This document shows, piece by piece, positions 11,702 to 23,744 of a DNA stretch of 64,000 nucleotides (position 1 is its first letter; each line of letters begins with the position of its first letter). The notes below the pieces were generated by a model that saw nothing but the letters and a program-made list of their open reading frames with translations, did not search any database and was not told the DNA's origin. This DNA is from Margaritifera margaritifera (Eukaryota; Mollusca; Bivalvia; Unionida; Margaritiferidae). The stretch spans positions 992,001 through 1,056,000 of the forward strand of contig JAQPZY010001332.1 in the NCBI GenBank assembly GCA_029931535.1, in the 5' to 3' direction. The position numbers and the translations under genes were made by a program.

Positions 11702-12684
11702 CTACTGTGGAGCAGAATCTGCCTGGGCCACTTTCTGAGCGATGACAATCGGGCCCAGTGAGAAAATGCCTTTGCTTTGGTGGGCCAACGAGTAAAGGTA
11801 AAAGGAGGAAAAATTAGTGTGAGAGTGCCAAAACGCAGCTTTCATCACATCCTCCAAAGAAGAATGTGTTAGATAGGTCCATGAGGTTGCAATGGCATGA
11901 ACCTCATGGACTTTAATTTTCATGAAAGACAGGTCCCTATCAGTATAGGACTGATAAGCTCTCTTGATAGTTAATGTAATCCACCCAGAAATGGTGGAAG
12001 CTGAAATATCAGCTGAACCTTTAATGGGTATGAAAAGATGCTTCCTACCCTTCCTTCTCTCTTTAGAGGCTGCTAAATAAAAAAGTGAAGCCCTAACCGG
12101 ACATAAAAGTAGATCTTGATCATCCCCATCACAGATACAGCTGAGACTGGGGATCTCAATTGGGTGTGGTGCAATCAAAGAAAGCTGACTTTTTGCTTAA
12201 AAAAACCTGGTTGACAGAGAAGAGAAACTGACTCATAATTCCCACTGAACCTGATACAGCCCTGTTCTATGGATAGGGCATGAAGTTCACTCCTTCGTCT
12301 TGCAGATGCTAAGGCAATCAAAAAGGCCGTCTTGAGGGTGAGGTTCTCAAAGGAAGCTTCACCCAAAGGTTCATAGGGGGGTTGGTAAGAGACCACAAGA
12401 TACAAGATAGATTCCATTTAGGCATTAGAGAGCAAGACACTGGTCTTTGCAATTTGAAATACCTAATCAGGTCTGCTGAGTAAGAATCCGTCCTGATGGC
12501 CAGGCCTTTTGAAAATTTTAGTGTTGGAAAGGGATGCTCGATAGTCCTTAATAGTAGAAACCATGTATTGTTTCTCTTTGAAAAGGAAGAGTAGAAAATT
12601 GGTCACTGCGCTCTCAGAGGGACAGCTAGGATTGACACATTTTTCTACTACACCAATCACAAAAGATTCTCCATTTGGCATCAT
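11702..12684 (-). pseudogene. Tyrosine recombinase of DIRS-like element 1
   Basis: Three overlapping frames on the minus strand together cover a recombinase. 12684-12463 resembles the N-terminal SAM-like DNA-binding domain (FLFKEKQYMVSTIKDYRASL). 12417-12175 holds the first catalytic arginine block (LASARRRSELHAL). 12178-11702 holds the C-terminal part, with HEVHAIATSW in place of the usual HxxR box and a terminal FYLYSL tyrosine block. The arginine of HxxR reads His, and there are at least two frame changes, so the enzyme should be inactive. In DIRS elements this protein integrates the circular DNA intermediate in place of a DDE integrase. Confidence 0.7.
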
Positions 12685-12899
12685 ACACCTTAGACGTCGA
12701 TCTTGGCCTGGACTGAATGATGCACTTGGCAGCTTTGATAGAAAACTTTTCTTTGCGGAGATATCGTTTGAGATAAGCCAAGCATGAATGTGGAGAATCT
12801 GTGTAGGTGAGAGCCCCTGTGCTGCGACAGGAGGTCCCTCCTCTGATGTAAGATCCTGGGATGGTCCACCAGCAGATCGAGAAAATCATGGAACCATAA

Positions 12900-13290
12900 T
12901 CGCTGGGGCTACAGAGGGGCAATCAGAATGAGCTGAGCAGCTGAGTGCCTGACTTTGTGTAGGACCTGTGGGATCATCCTGGAGGGTGGGAAGGGGTAAG
13001 TGAACAGATGGTCCCACTTCAAGCTGAAAGCATCCACTGCCCAGTCCCTCTGGTCGGGGATTGGGGAAATGTAAAAGGGGAGCTTGCTGTTCAGCTTGGT
13101 TGCAAACAAGTCCACCAAGAGAGTTCCCCAAAGTTGGAACAGGGAGTCTGCTACAGATTGGTGGAGCGACCATTCCATAAGGACTATCTTCCCTTTCCTT
13201 GACAGACTGTCTGCCATAATGTTCTTCCTGCCTAAATCTGTTCCCCCTTCTACGTTGCATAACCTTTGTCTGAGACCCAAAGGACCCAAA
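12900..13290 (-). pseudogene. RNase H region of the DIRS-like pol ORF
   Basis: The peptide contains NIMADSLSRKG, EWSLHQSVADSLFQLWG, VDLFATKLNSKLPFY and WDHLFTYPFPPSRMIPQVL, the order typical of the end of RNase H and the following linker in DIRS and related retroelements. The frame then joins directly, upstream, to a gag-like segment, because the RT part has been deleted. Confidence 0.65.
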
Positions 13291-13329
13291 CAAAGAGAAG
13301 CCAGAAAACTAGAAGAAGAAGAAACCTTC

Positions 13330-13500
13330 TTCCTCCCCTTGTAAGTCCTACGACTTTCAGCCAGAGCCCGAGTCTCATCTGGCCAAAGGCTGCAAAAGGA
13401 CAGCCATCTGTCCTTTCACAACGAGTGCAAGACAAACAGGTAGGGTGTGTGTCCCAAGGGGCTTTGCGGTGGCCACACCTAACAACAGTTTGTCAAGACC
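13330..13500 (-). pseudogene. Gag-like zinc-motif remnant of DIRS-like element 1
   Basis: A minus-strand frame reads CGHRKAPWDTHPTCLSCTRC followed by ERTDGCPFAAFGQM, a Cys/His-rich motif typical of the N-terminal gag-like ORF of DIRS elements. The comparable part of element 2 lies around 38600-38760. The remnant is truncated by the deletion that fuses it to the RNase H region. Confidence 0.55.
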
Positions 13501-13523
13501 TTGTTCCTGAAAGAAAAAACAAA

Positions 13524-13525
<2 letters not shown>

Positions 13526-13587
<62 letters not shown>
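13526..13587. repeat. (TA)n microsatellite
   Basis: About 60 bp of alternating AT, inside the 5' part of DIRS-like element 1. Confidence 0.95.
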
Positions 13588-13592
<5 letters not shown>

Positions 13593-14751
13593 CCATATAT
13601 AGATACACACTAATGTATGCTGAAACTAAAGAAATATGATGCAAACAAAAGATTATTTGTTTGAATACAAGGAAAGTGTACACTAATTAAGCAACACTAA
13701 AATAATGGTTCAGCAATAAGACACCTGACTAGGGCGTAACAAAAAAGTATAAGGGGAAACTACTCAGTTCCCCGGGTAGCAACAAGAAACAAGGTAACTG
13801 GTCAACCAGGCTAAAGCGAGCAAAGGACCTACTTAAATTAGCAAAGAACCAGGGGTTACAACTGCTAAATTATAGAGAAAGCTATCTGAAATAAAAACTG
13901 CAAAATGTAGCCAAAGTTCGATAACTGTCCGTGTAAATATAATAGTACGAAGTGGTGTGCGACCTGCTACCATGATATGAAAACGAACAATTCACTATAT
14001 AAATATGGTGAATTAATTATACGTGAGGTAATAATTTGAAAAATGGGCAAGCCCTTTTTTTAAAAAATTTTTTTTTACAGGTAAGGTCAAAGTTGAGACG
14101 TGACAGCACTTTTACAAACGTGGTGTACCTCAGATACCACATAATTTCCAATGAGAAAGCCTATATATACAATATTATATTTCTCCATGCAATATAATGT
14201 GATGAGCTTTGATTATTGCCTCGCTCTTCACTGACCCTACAAGACTGCAATAATGCAAGGGTAGGGAAAATTATCGTAAAAATAACCCACACCTTAATAG
14301 AAAACACACACACACACCAATTGAATAACTCACACACTGTGAAGGGTAAAAAGGACAAAATAATTTTCAAGGCATACAACACATGTATGTAACAAAAGTC
14401 TAAAAACTCTCAAGAGAGCTTAACTACACAGTTGATAAAACTCGATCAGGGTATAATCCTTCATCTAAGAAGAATATAGCGCAAGAAAAATTTAGTCATT
14501 CGCTCGTCGAACCCATGAGATGGCGGCAATCTTCTTCACGTGAAGCAACATGAACAATCCGACATTACGACTGAGAAAAGAATGAAGCCTATGGCGCATG
14601 CTAGAGCATGTGCATAATGCGGCCCAGTGTTCTGGAACTTTCTGGTTCTCACCAATTGGGAAGACGAATTTTCGTCACTCGGTCTGGGTATTTTACCCCC
14701 GGAAAAGTACAGCTATGCAATAACAACAGGTAGGCTATTACTGATATTAAA

Positions 14752-15530
14752 ATCATTTTTAATTTGTCTACTCTAAGTGGTTTTTGTACAATCTTGCTAA
14801 CAAGCTTCTCAGGACGGACATAATCATTTTTCTTTATAATCTTGTCACAAAGGTTTCCCTAATGTTCCTCTTTTCCAGTAATTCCTCTTTGTTTACAAAA
14901 ATATTGCATCAGCCATAACATGCATGCAGTCAATCATTTATCATTTTCAACTACACACATGATCATACATACTTGTGTCTCTTCCAAACTCATCAACATC
15001 AACATTGCTAAGCATCTCAGTGTGTAATATATTAGTTATAGAAGGTCATTCTGCCATTTTGATGTAAATGCACCCAAAAGCCATACGACACATTATGCAC
15101 GATTAGTTGAAGTGGCCATCTGACACAGGTGCAATACTAAATTACTGTCTCATATTGGTATAAGCGAGGATGTGGGCTTTTTATTACAGCAGTTTGAGCT
15201 GGCCAAGAAAGTGTCAATTAAATTGTTACATGTGTATTTTTTTTACAAATCAATATGGCTTCTATTCACGCATGCATATTCCCCGGTGCATATTTATGAG
15301 TCCATGTGATGTCGGTCTAGGTAGCATTCAGGAATTTAAAAAAGTGTTACGTAGCATGATTCTTAATGGGGAATAAATTCACAGGATCTTTACTGAGGGA
15401 TTTCTGGTAATAACTTTAATCACAAGATGTTAGGAATATAAATTTTTTTTACCTGGACATACATGTATGTTCAACAAATGTGTAAGGGATAGAACTTGTG
15501 ATTGTACCAGCCTGTCTATTCTAGGTCACT
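14752..15530. other. AT-rich DNA, nothing recognised
   Basis: No gene or classifiable repeat was seen. The frame at 15170-15376 has no flanking signals or recognised similarity. Confidence 0.5.
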
Positions 15531-15534
15531 GAAT

Positions 15535-16565
15535 CTGAACAAGAGTACCATGAACAACACCTCTTACACCCGCCCAGTGTTTAATAGTCATCTATGTGGA
15601 TGACTTACATTTCTGTGCAGAAACAACTTTTCTTCTTCAGTCATAGTGACTCTGACCTTTTGACTCCAAAGTAGTAAAGCTTCTTACTTACCACTAGTGT
15701 AAGCCATTCAAAAAGCTTGGTTTAGGTCTATAATATATAAAAATGTTATAGTGCAGAAACCATTGTTCTTCTTTCAGTCACAGTGATCTTGCCTTTTGAC
15801 CTTTTGACCCCCAAACTGATACGCTTCTTCCTTACCTCAAGTGCAAGCCATCCACAAAGTTTGGCCAAGGTATTTGATGTAGAACTAATGATACTGTGTG
15901 GAAACCATTTCTATTATTTTGTTCATAGTGACCTTGACCTTTGACCTTTTGACCCCAAAATCGACAGGCTTCTTCCTTACCCAAAGTGTAAGCCATACAC
16001 AAGTTTGGTCTAGGTATGTGATGCATAACTAATGATAATGTGCTGAACCTTTTTTCTTCTTTCAGTCACAGCGATCTTGAACTTTGACATTTTGACCCGC
16101 AAAATTGATAGGCTTCTTCCTTACTCCAAGTGCAAGCCATCCATAAAGTCTGATAATTGTAGACAATGGAGAACTTTAAGTTATTGTGCATAAACCATTT
16201 TTCTTTTTTCAATCACAGTGACCTTGACCTTTAACCTTTTGACCCCAAACAGATATGCTTCTTCCTTGCCCCAAGTGTAAGCCATCCACAAAGTTTGGGA
16301 ACTATTGATGGTGGAGAACTTAAGTTATTGTGCAGAAACAATTGTTCTTCTTTCAATCACAGTGACCTTAACTTTTGAGCTTTTGACCCTGAAATCAATA
16401 GGGTTCTTCCTTACCCAAAGTGCAAGCCATCCACAAAGTTTGGTGACTGCAGATGGTGGAGAACTTGAGTTAATATGCGGAAATGAAATTGGTAACAAAC
16501 AGATGAATGGACAGACATTATCTCATAATATGCTCCATATTAGGTGGGCATATAAAAATGTACCT
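15535..16565 (+). repeat. ~145-bp tandem-array element (family 2), copy A
   Basis: About six units with a spacing of ~140-148 bp can be counted from the recurring 'gaccttttgaccc' phrase near 15655, 15800, 15940, 16080, 16230 and 16370. Each unit also carries CTTCTTCCTTAC, GTGCAAGCCATCCACAAAGT and TGCAGAAACCATT-like blocks. The array is preceded by an ACAAGAGTACCATGAAC head (from 15539) and followed by a unique tail ending TTAGGTGGGCATATAA (16540-16555). Open frames in it are by-products of the repeat. Confidence 0.8.
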
Positions 16566-17340
16566 ATGATAACTAGAGAATAAAAAACAGATTACCTTCT
16601 CCTTGACTGACCAATCTCAGTAATAACAATTTGAAACTTTTCTGGCCTTTAATGAAATCTCCGGTTAAAAAACTAATACCTCTCCTACATTGTTTTCCCA
16701 GGATGTGCGACTGTGCAAGCAAATCCATTCCTTAATTTAATGCCCACCTCCCCTTAAAAACGAGCAAGTGCATGACAATTGTGCACGTCAATTTGCTGTA
16801 ATCATAATGAAACTGTTAACATTCATTAATATTAATAAAGCTCAATCTCAGCATATAAGTGTTTGAATTCTAGATCAACTACCATAATCTGGTGCTTAAT
16901 AAGTGACTTTTTGGAACTGAGCAATGAGATGCTTTCACTAATTATCTAGTTATTAAAAGCATTTTACCAACTGCACTTGGCAAGGTTACACAATGGCGGA
17001 CATGCAGTGTTTGGTATTATGGTGGTAGTGTAATTGCTGTTAAATGGAGTTCTAATGCATGCAACACATTGCCAGTAATATAATACATGATCACTGCTGC
17101 TGTGCCGATAATGAAGATAAACAACTGTTGCATCTTTATTCATGAAAAGTTATGTATCACACACACATTTGTTGAAACATACTATATTGGGTCTATTCAT
17201 AGATACTGTTCTCAAATAAACCTTGCCCCCTTAAAACTGGAAAATCCCCCTATCAGAAATGCCAGAGGGGGAATTCCCCTCTGTATGAAAATCATGGAGA
17301 AACCAATGTTCTATGTATCTGACCATTACTAAATAAAAAT
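16565..17340. other. AT-rich DNA, nothing recognised
   Basis: No coding or repeat feature beyond short frames. The 17087-17332 frame has no supporting splice sites or recognised domain. Confidence 0.45.
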
Positions 17341-18837
17341 TTAGTGTCACTCAACCAGCTGTGTTGAAATCTATTTCCTGTAGTATTCAAGAACAAGAAG
17401 ATGTAGAGACAATGTCTAATTTGCTAAATAATAAAGCCTTCAGTCGTAGAAATCCATCACAATTGTAAAATTTGGAATTCCTTGACAAGAAACTTAATTT
17501 TGTTATGCTGCACAAACACCAAGGAGTAATGCTATCTTCTAATGGATCATGGACAAAGCATATTGATAACAGTAAAATTTCAGTTTCCAAGAGAACAGGC
17601 AGTATACTGTACATTGTTGATAAAATATACCTTATCAAAATCAACTTTGGGACCTGGTACTTTCAAATTAATAATTCATTATAAAGATATCATGAATTCA
17701 TTCAAATTATTATAATTGCATTAACAATACAGTAGATCAATATCATATACCAAAAGATACCAATATTCAATATTGAATTAGATAACAGATGACATATAAC
17801 CAGTTGTTTTGGGAGAGTTACAAAAATGTTTATAGAGGAAACAATTAAATACTCTTCTTGGAAAACAGCAAGGACCTAAAAAATGGTCCTAGAACGTGTA
17901 CAGTCAATACTATATTTACAAGGGGAATTAGATAAAACCATATATGAAATGCTTAAAGCAGAATTGAAGCACAAAAGAAAATAATCTGTAAACCTTATTA
18001 AATAAAAATTGAAGGCTTTGGCTACTTAGGAAAATCAGAACATTCATTCCTTTTCAGTATAGAGTCATCTTTTATAAAAGTTATATTCAGGCATATCTGG
18101 ACTATTGTAATTTAATTTGGGGTAATGCCTCTAATTCAAACATAACAAAACTTTTTAGACTCCAAAAGAGGGCATGCCATTTAATTCTTGATTATTTAAT
18201 GTATAGACAATTTTCAGGATGCAATGAATTATATAAAATTTTTACCAATACATGAAAGAATATTTCTTAAAAAGGCCAAATTTATGGAGAGTGTCTAGAA
18301 AAGCCATTCCTATCTACCTAAGCATTATCTTTCACCAAAGACATGCTGATGGTACTCCAAATTTAAAGTCTGTTAGAAGTAAAAATTACATTATACCAAA
18401 ACCAAAGAAGGAATTGTTTAAAAAGAGCTTTCAATATACTGGTCAACTGGTATGGAACATTATTCCAATGACATAAGGCAGGCTCCTAGCATTTCTTCTT
18501 TTCATAATCATTGTCTTAAATGGATGAAATCTTAAGACAGTTGAATAGTTCCAGTAATATAAATACCTCCTGCTTTTCTCTGCTTATACATCTTTTTCAA
18601 AGATGAATTTTTCAATACAGTATGATAGTTTATATATGTTTATGTGCTCACTGATGCTTGTGCATATGTTCTGGGGTTGAAACTTTGATTTTCAGAAAAA
18701 CTAAATTCTTTAGTGTCAAGCCAAATTTATCACATTGTGCTGTATAGTTTGTACATAACAGAAGGCCTCGAGGTAAAGGTTCCTGTAACTGAGTTACCTT
18801 CTCTAAATAAAGTTATTATTATTATTATTATTATTAA
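17340..18837 (+). pseudogene. 3' end of a non-LTR retrotransposon (L2/CR1/Jockey-type) with TTA tail
   Basis: Pieces in several frames match the C-terminal end of the reverse-transcriptase ORF of CR1/L2/Jockey-group LINEs: HKHQGVMLSSNGSWTKHID (near 17513), YLDYCNLIWGNAS (18100), LFRLQKRACHLILDY (18160) and, at the end, LVWNIIPMT (18455). The 3' UTR finishes CTCTAAATAAAG followed by a (TTA)n tail at 18813-18836, the simple-repeat tail such LINEs use. Multiple stops and shifts make it inactive. It ends directly against the Tx1-like RT fragment. Confidence 0.65.
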
Positions 18838-18840
18838 GTA

Positions 18841-19970
18841 CATATTATCATTATTTGATCAAAGGCTAGCTGGCATGTTCAAGGGGAAAAAAGTACTAAA
18901 TATATTTGTTACTCGGACAGAAAAATCTATACTGACAAAACAGTCTCAACACTTATTTGTGAGGATGGAAGAGAAATAACTGATATTAAAAGTATTCTTT
19001 ATGAACAACAAGCTGCCTATAAAAGAACTGTAATACTGATGAGGTACATGAAAAAAATCTTTGATGTCAATAATGTACCAGTATTCATAAGGAAACTGAC
19101 TAATGATCAATCCAAAGCCTGTAAAGGCAAATTATCTTATCCTGAATATTAAAAGCACTAAAACATGTGCATGGTGGTAAATCATCACATGGCATGGATG
19201 GTTTTACAGTCCAGTTTTATACACTCTGCTGAGAAGATCTCCACCCATTTCTTACACAGCATTTAAACTATTCCTTTGACACTGGTCTGCTGTCAGTTAC
19301 ACAGAAACAAGGACTTGTGTTCCTAAAGCTTATAAATCAAACAACATATTACAAATTGGCATCCAAGCTCTCTTTAAAATCTAGATTATAATATTAGCTT
19401 AGCTGTTATTGAGAACAAAATGAAACCAATACTGAATTCATTAATAAGTGACACACAAAAGGGCTTCTAAAAACATATATATTGCTGAGTGTGTACCCCT
19501 TATCTATGATATAATAAAATATACGGAAAGAATGAAGGTGCCAGGTAGATCATTTTTATTAGATTTTGAAAAGGTTTATTTTTGATATATTAAAATAGAA
19601 CTTTATCTTTCAAAGTCTAAAATCTGCTGGTTTTAAATGAATTTCTCAAGTGGGTCAACATTTTTTATACCAGTATAATTATCCAGTTGCATAGTTAATA
19701 ATGGCTTTGCTCAACTTATTTTAAGTACAGAGCATTGAGTGCAACTAACCATATCTATTCATTCAATATCTTGAATTCCTCTAAGCAGCAATTAAAGCAA
19801 ACCCAACTATTAGAGCAATTCATTTCATGTAAATACCATTGTAAGTCAGTATGCTGATGATGGAATTTTAATTTTTGATGACACCAGAAAACCCCTAGAA
19901 CATGAAGAATTGGTCTTGGATCCCTCTGCAGATTGCTCTGGCACGAGGACTAATTTTGACATATCTCCAA
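18841..19970 (+). pseudogene. Tx1/L1-like LINE, reverse-transcriptase part, broken
   Basis: Discontinuous frames recall the RT ORF of Tx1-like LINEs: an FKGKKVLNIFVTRTEKS block (18880), GREITD-like and KSILYEQQAAY blocks (18970-19020), GKSSHGMDGFTVQFY (19180, the 'SPGxDGfT' region), FLLDFEK (19555), and VSMLMMEF read in the wrong frame over a YADDG core near 19850. The catalytic region is riddled with stops. It may be the missing half of the endonuclease fragment at 8222-9165. Confidence 0.6.
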
Positions 19971-21680
19971 AAATATAGATAACCACGCCCTCCTAATTTG
20001 CATAGCACATCATATAAAATCAGAGTATTTTATGTTGACATTTACCCATGTTAATTATTGTTAATCTTTTAGAGCATATTGAAAATTTCATGAAAAATGG
20101 TTGAAATATGTTATGATGATCTGAATTTTATATGACACATATTGAGATAAGTGACAGACATTAGGCCTGAATGTCCGATAAGCAGTGCCAGTGTGCTTGT
20201 AAATCACATGATGCTCATACCTTTGCCAGTGATCATACTGGTTGGTGGACCATAAGTATCAGCACACAATTAGGGTCTGAGTGACATACATCATTAGATT
20301 ATTTATAACAAGACAATTTATATGTCTGGGTGCCAAGGGGTGATAAAGGACAGAACTAAGGCTGCAACGTTTACCAAACTTTCTAAACATGTAAACATGG
20401 TTAACGTTAACCGAAACAATGGCATTTAATCAAAATGATTAGAAACTCAACCATTTCCCACTTACCCATTCAGTTATTACAATGTGCATGCTGTACCTTG
20501 TTCAACTTATGACTGCTTCACTTACTATGTCTTTTATCTCTTATTATGACAGGATTCAGTTTGTAAGACACGTTTTTTGTTGAATATATCTCACAGTTTC
20601 AGTAAAACATCCATACGATTGTCATGATATTGTTTCTTATTGTTACATATGTACACGATGAAAAAATGTAAAATGGAACCGGACGTACTGCCTGAACATG
20701 TGCGGGGGATGTTTTCTAGGATCTACAATGACTAAGAAACTATGCAGTGGCTAACAAACTTGAAATGGTGTTTCTTTAAAATAAAGTGTTATTAATCAAA
20801 GGTTCTGTTAACAAACATGTTGTTTAAAGGTAAATATTGTAGATTAAAGAACATTTTTATCATTCAATAAACCTGATATGTTATATGTTATGTCATGTAA
20901 TATGCACTATAACCAATTCTCATCAACTTCTGCTTTTTCCTATAGCAATGCCACATAAGATGTGAAAATTATGGATATATAGAGGCTAAAGTACTATGTA
21001 TACATGTGTGTGTGTGTGTGGATGTGCATGGGCTTTTATAACTGTAGCAAGTACCCTTACTGTGCTTTCCATATAAAAAAAAATTCTTTATTTGTTATCA
21101 GTGTTACATTTGATTCTGTATTAAACCATTTTAAAAAGGTCGTGAAATCTTTTACGACAAAATTTTTTTTCTTCTTCACCAAGCCTATATTTGAGTTTGT
21201 ATCTCAGATGTGATCATGCAATTAACCTTTTAGAGAAAAACTTTAAAAGGTTCAACTAAAAGTTGCTTGATTGGCTTATCTAAATATGTCTGCAAAGATT
21301 TCACCTAATTTCAAAACTGCTTGAAAAGTGAGCAGAAAGGCAAACAGACAAAAGTCTATGTACATATAACAAAATCACCAATCATTTGGTACTAATGTAT
21401 CTCACAGATCACTTACCCCCTGTAATTAGAGAAACTGAGTGCTATATTTTAAACACAGCAAATGCTTGCATTCATACCAAAAAGAAAATCCCTTTATCAA
21501 AATCATTTACTCTTTGATCACTAGCAAATGGAATTATTTTAACAAACAACTAGGAATAAAACAGCCATCCAAATTTTTAAACAAGCAGTTTCTAGGTCTC
21601 CTAATAAAGTCCCAAAATGTTTTTAATGTACAAATCATTGTGATAATGTCCTACTCATATGCTTAAAATGTAAATGTAAT
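19970..21680. other. AT-rich DNA, no gene recognised
   Basis: Short frames only. A short (TG)n run is present at 21005-21020. Confidence 0.45.
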
Positions 21681-21684
21681 ACTC

Positions 21685-21890
21685 TCAAATCTGATTTATA
21701 TCATGTGAAATCTGATTTCATGCGAATTCTGATTTATATAATGTGAATTCTGATTTATATAATGTGCAATCTGATTTATATCATGTGAAATCTGATTTAT
21801 ATCATGCAAAATCTGATTTATATCATGTGAAATATGTGAAATCTGATTAATATCATGTGAAATATGATTTACATCATGTTAACTATTTTG
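21685..21890. repeat. ~25-bp minisatellite
   Basis: About eight units of a 25-bp motif (AATCTGATTTATATCATGTG with variants such as ATAATGTGAATT) in direct array. Some units are partly deleted. Confidence 0.85.
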
Positions 21891-21984
21891 ATAGTTATGC
21901 CTGCCCATGTGGTTCACCAATTTAGAATGACTTTCAATTTATGTGTGAATGTATTCTGTATCATTACCACTGAGCAATTCTATT

Positions 21985-22770
21985 TCACAAGAGTACTGTG
22001 AATGGTACATTATACACCCACCTGTGTTTACCAGTCCTATAAGACAATAGTAGGGCATGGTTAACTCTAGAGATTATTGAACAATGAGTCTCAATGACCT
22101 GCAACTAACCTTATTGTGCAGAAACCATTCTTTTCTTCTTAGATTTAAAACAATCATGACCTCTGACCTTTGGCCCAAAAATCTAGCCATCCACAAAATT
22201 TGGTCAAGGAACTATACACCTGAACAAATGTTATTCTGCAAAACCCTTTCTTCTTTGCACAACAACGACTATGATTTTTTCACCCCCAAATCAAAAGGCC
22301 TCTTCCATACCTTAAGTGCAAATCATCCACAAACTTTAGTCAAGGTATGTGGTCTAGAACTAAAGTTATCATGCAAAAAACATTTTTTTCCTTTGAGTCA
22401 GTGACCTTGACCTTTGACATTGGACCCCAACACTGATAGGGTTTTTCCACTTCCTAAGTGAGAACCATCCACAAAGTTTGGTCCTGGCATGTGATGCAGC
22501 ACTAATGTTATTGTGTGGAAACCATCTTTCTTCTTTCAGTCTCACTGACCTTGACCTTTGAGCCACAAATCAATAGGCTTCTTCCTTACCCAAGTGCAAA
22601 CCATCCAAAAAATTTGGATTACATATGCTATGTAGAACTAATGTTATTGTGTGAAAACCATTTGTCTTTTTTTATGCAGAACTAATGTCATTGTGCAAAA
22701 ACCATTTTGTTTTCTTAAGTCACAGTCACCTTGACAGTTGAGGCTTTGCTGGATGAATAAAAGTTCCCCT
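21985..22770 (+). repeat. ~145-bp tandem-array element (family 2), copy B
   Basis: Four to five diverged units carry the same order of phrases as the array at 15.5-16.5 kb (GACCTTTGACATTGGACCCC near 22412, CCATCCACAAAGTTTGG near 22467). The array is preceded by a head that starts ACAAGAGTACTGTGAATGG at 21989 and contains TACACCCACCTG. Units are more degenerate than in copy A. Confidence 0.7.
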
Positions 22771-23518
22771 CACTTGCACAGGATTTCGTGTTCCGGTAGA
22801 ATATGAAGGAAACACAGTAGATTTTAAAACAAATTGGTTACAATTTCTACTCCACACAAGTAACCACTCAGAATTTATCCAACCCTAAGAGTTTATAAAA
22901 AAACGTAACAATTTCCAGGTTGGATCATCCTGAAAATTTAATGTGGAATGTTGCATTATATATATATATATATATATATACAACTAACTAACTTGTCCAG
23001 TGCAAAAGGCCAAGCTCAAATTCATCTCAGGCAAGCCCAGGTTTGCAAGGTGCTTGCCCATGGTCAAGTTATTAAAAAAAACAGAGAGAAAGAGGTCATG
23101 TTCACTTCGTAATGTTTATGTTCAACAAGTTTCATTCTCTTTAGTTAGTGTTTATATGTATCGCATGCTGCTGTTACATCAATGCCTGCAATTTCATCTA
23201 TCTATTGCGCCTTTATTTCATGATACACTGTCAAAGTTTATCACTTTCATCTTGAAGTCAGTGTCAAGGTCAGTCTTGCATTTTCTCATGCAGACATGAT
23301 AATGTGATTGCTTACCATATGCTGCAAGTTTGCCAAATAGTAAATAACTATTTATAACTTAACTTGTTATCAGTTACATTTTAATCATAATATTTGTAAG
23401 GTAAAGGAATTCACAAACTTGAAAGTCCTAACCTAGCCACAGGTAGTGCACAGGTAGGTTACTCCCTTATCATTATACTGGCCTATGAAACTGCCTGGTT
23501 GACTTTCTGGCTCAATGA
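22770..23518. other. No gene recognised; (TA)n at 22957-22980
   Basis: Apart from the short TA microsatellite, no classifiable feature. The frame at 23000-23299 lacks flanking signals. Confidence 0.45.
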
Positions 23519-23519
23519 A

Positions 23520-23741
23520 ATACAGTATATACTCATATATAAAATGGATGCAAATGGAAACAACATAGACCCTGATCCGCTGTTGCATAATGCACTGGCA
23601 GATCAGGGTCTACGTTGTTTGTTCTACTGATTAGTCCTTACAAAGTGCACAGAACTAGATCTGATGGCACATTATGCAATGGCAGATCTGGGTCTATGCA
23701 GTTTGCAGCTGGTATCAGCTTATATGCGAGTATATACGGTA
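23520..23741. mobile_element. Double-hairpin MITE, copy 2
   Basis: The ends form inverted repeats: TACAGTATATACTCATATAT at the left versus, on the opposite strand at the right, TACCGTATATACTCGCATAT. Inside are two hairpins, 23559-23619 (arm AACAACATAGACCCTGATC) and 23644-23704. Relative to copy 1 at 8735-8957 the order of the two hairpins is swapped, so it is inserted in the other orientation. Confidence 0.7.
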
Positions 23742-23744
23742 CAT

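Larger units (their letters stand above)
11238..14752 (-). mobile_element. DIRS-like tyrosine-recombinase retroelement 1, internally deleted
   Basis: About 3.5 kb. The ends are long imperfect inverted repeats (left ~11283-11460, right ~14570-14735; both contain CAGCTATGCAATAACAACAG in opposite orientation). An internal block at 11505-11608 is the reverse complement of the two outer ends joined together, the 'internal complementary region' diagnostic of DIRS elements. On the minus strand from the right end come a gag-like zinc motif (about 13495-13330), an RNase H region (13290-12900) and a tyrosine recombinase (12684-11702). The reverse transcriptase and most of gag are missing through internal deletion. 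A G-run of about 15 lies at 11246-11262 inside the left end. Confidence 0.8.

Noticed and set aside
13266..13613. Plus-strand open frame ending in a long (IY)n run
   Set aside because: It is the antisense of DIRS gag/RNase H followed by translation of a (TA)n microsatellite.
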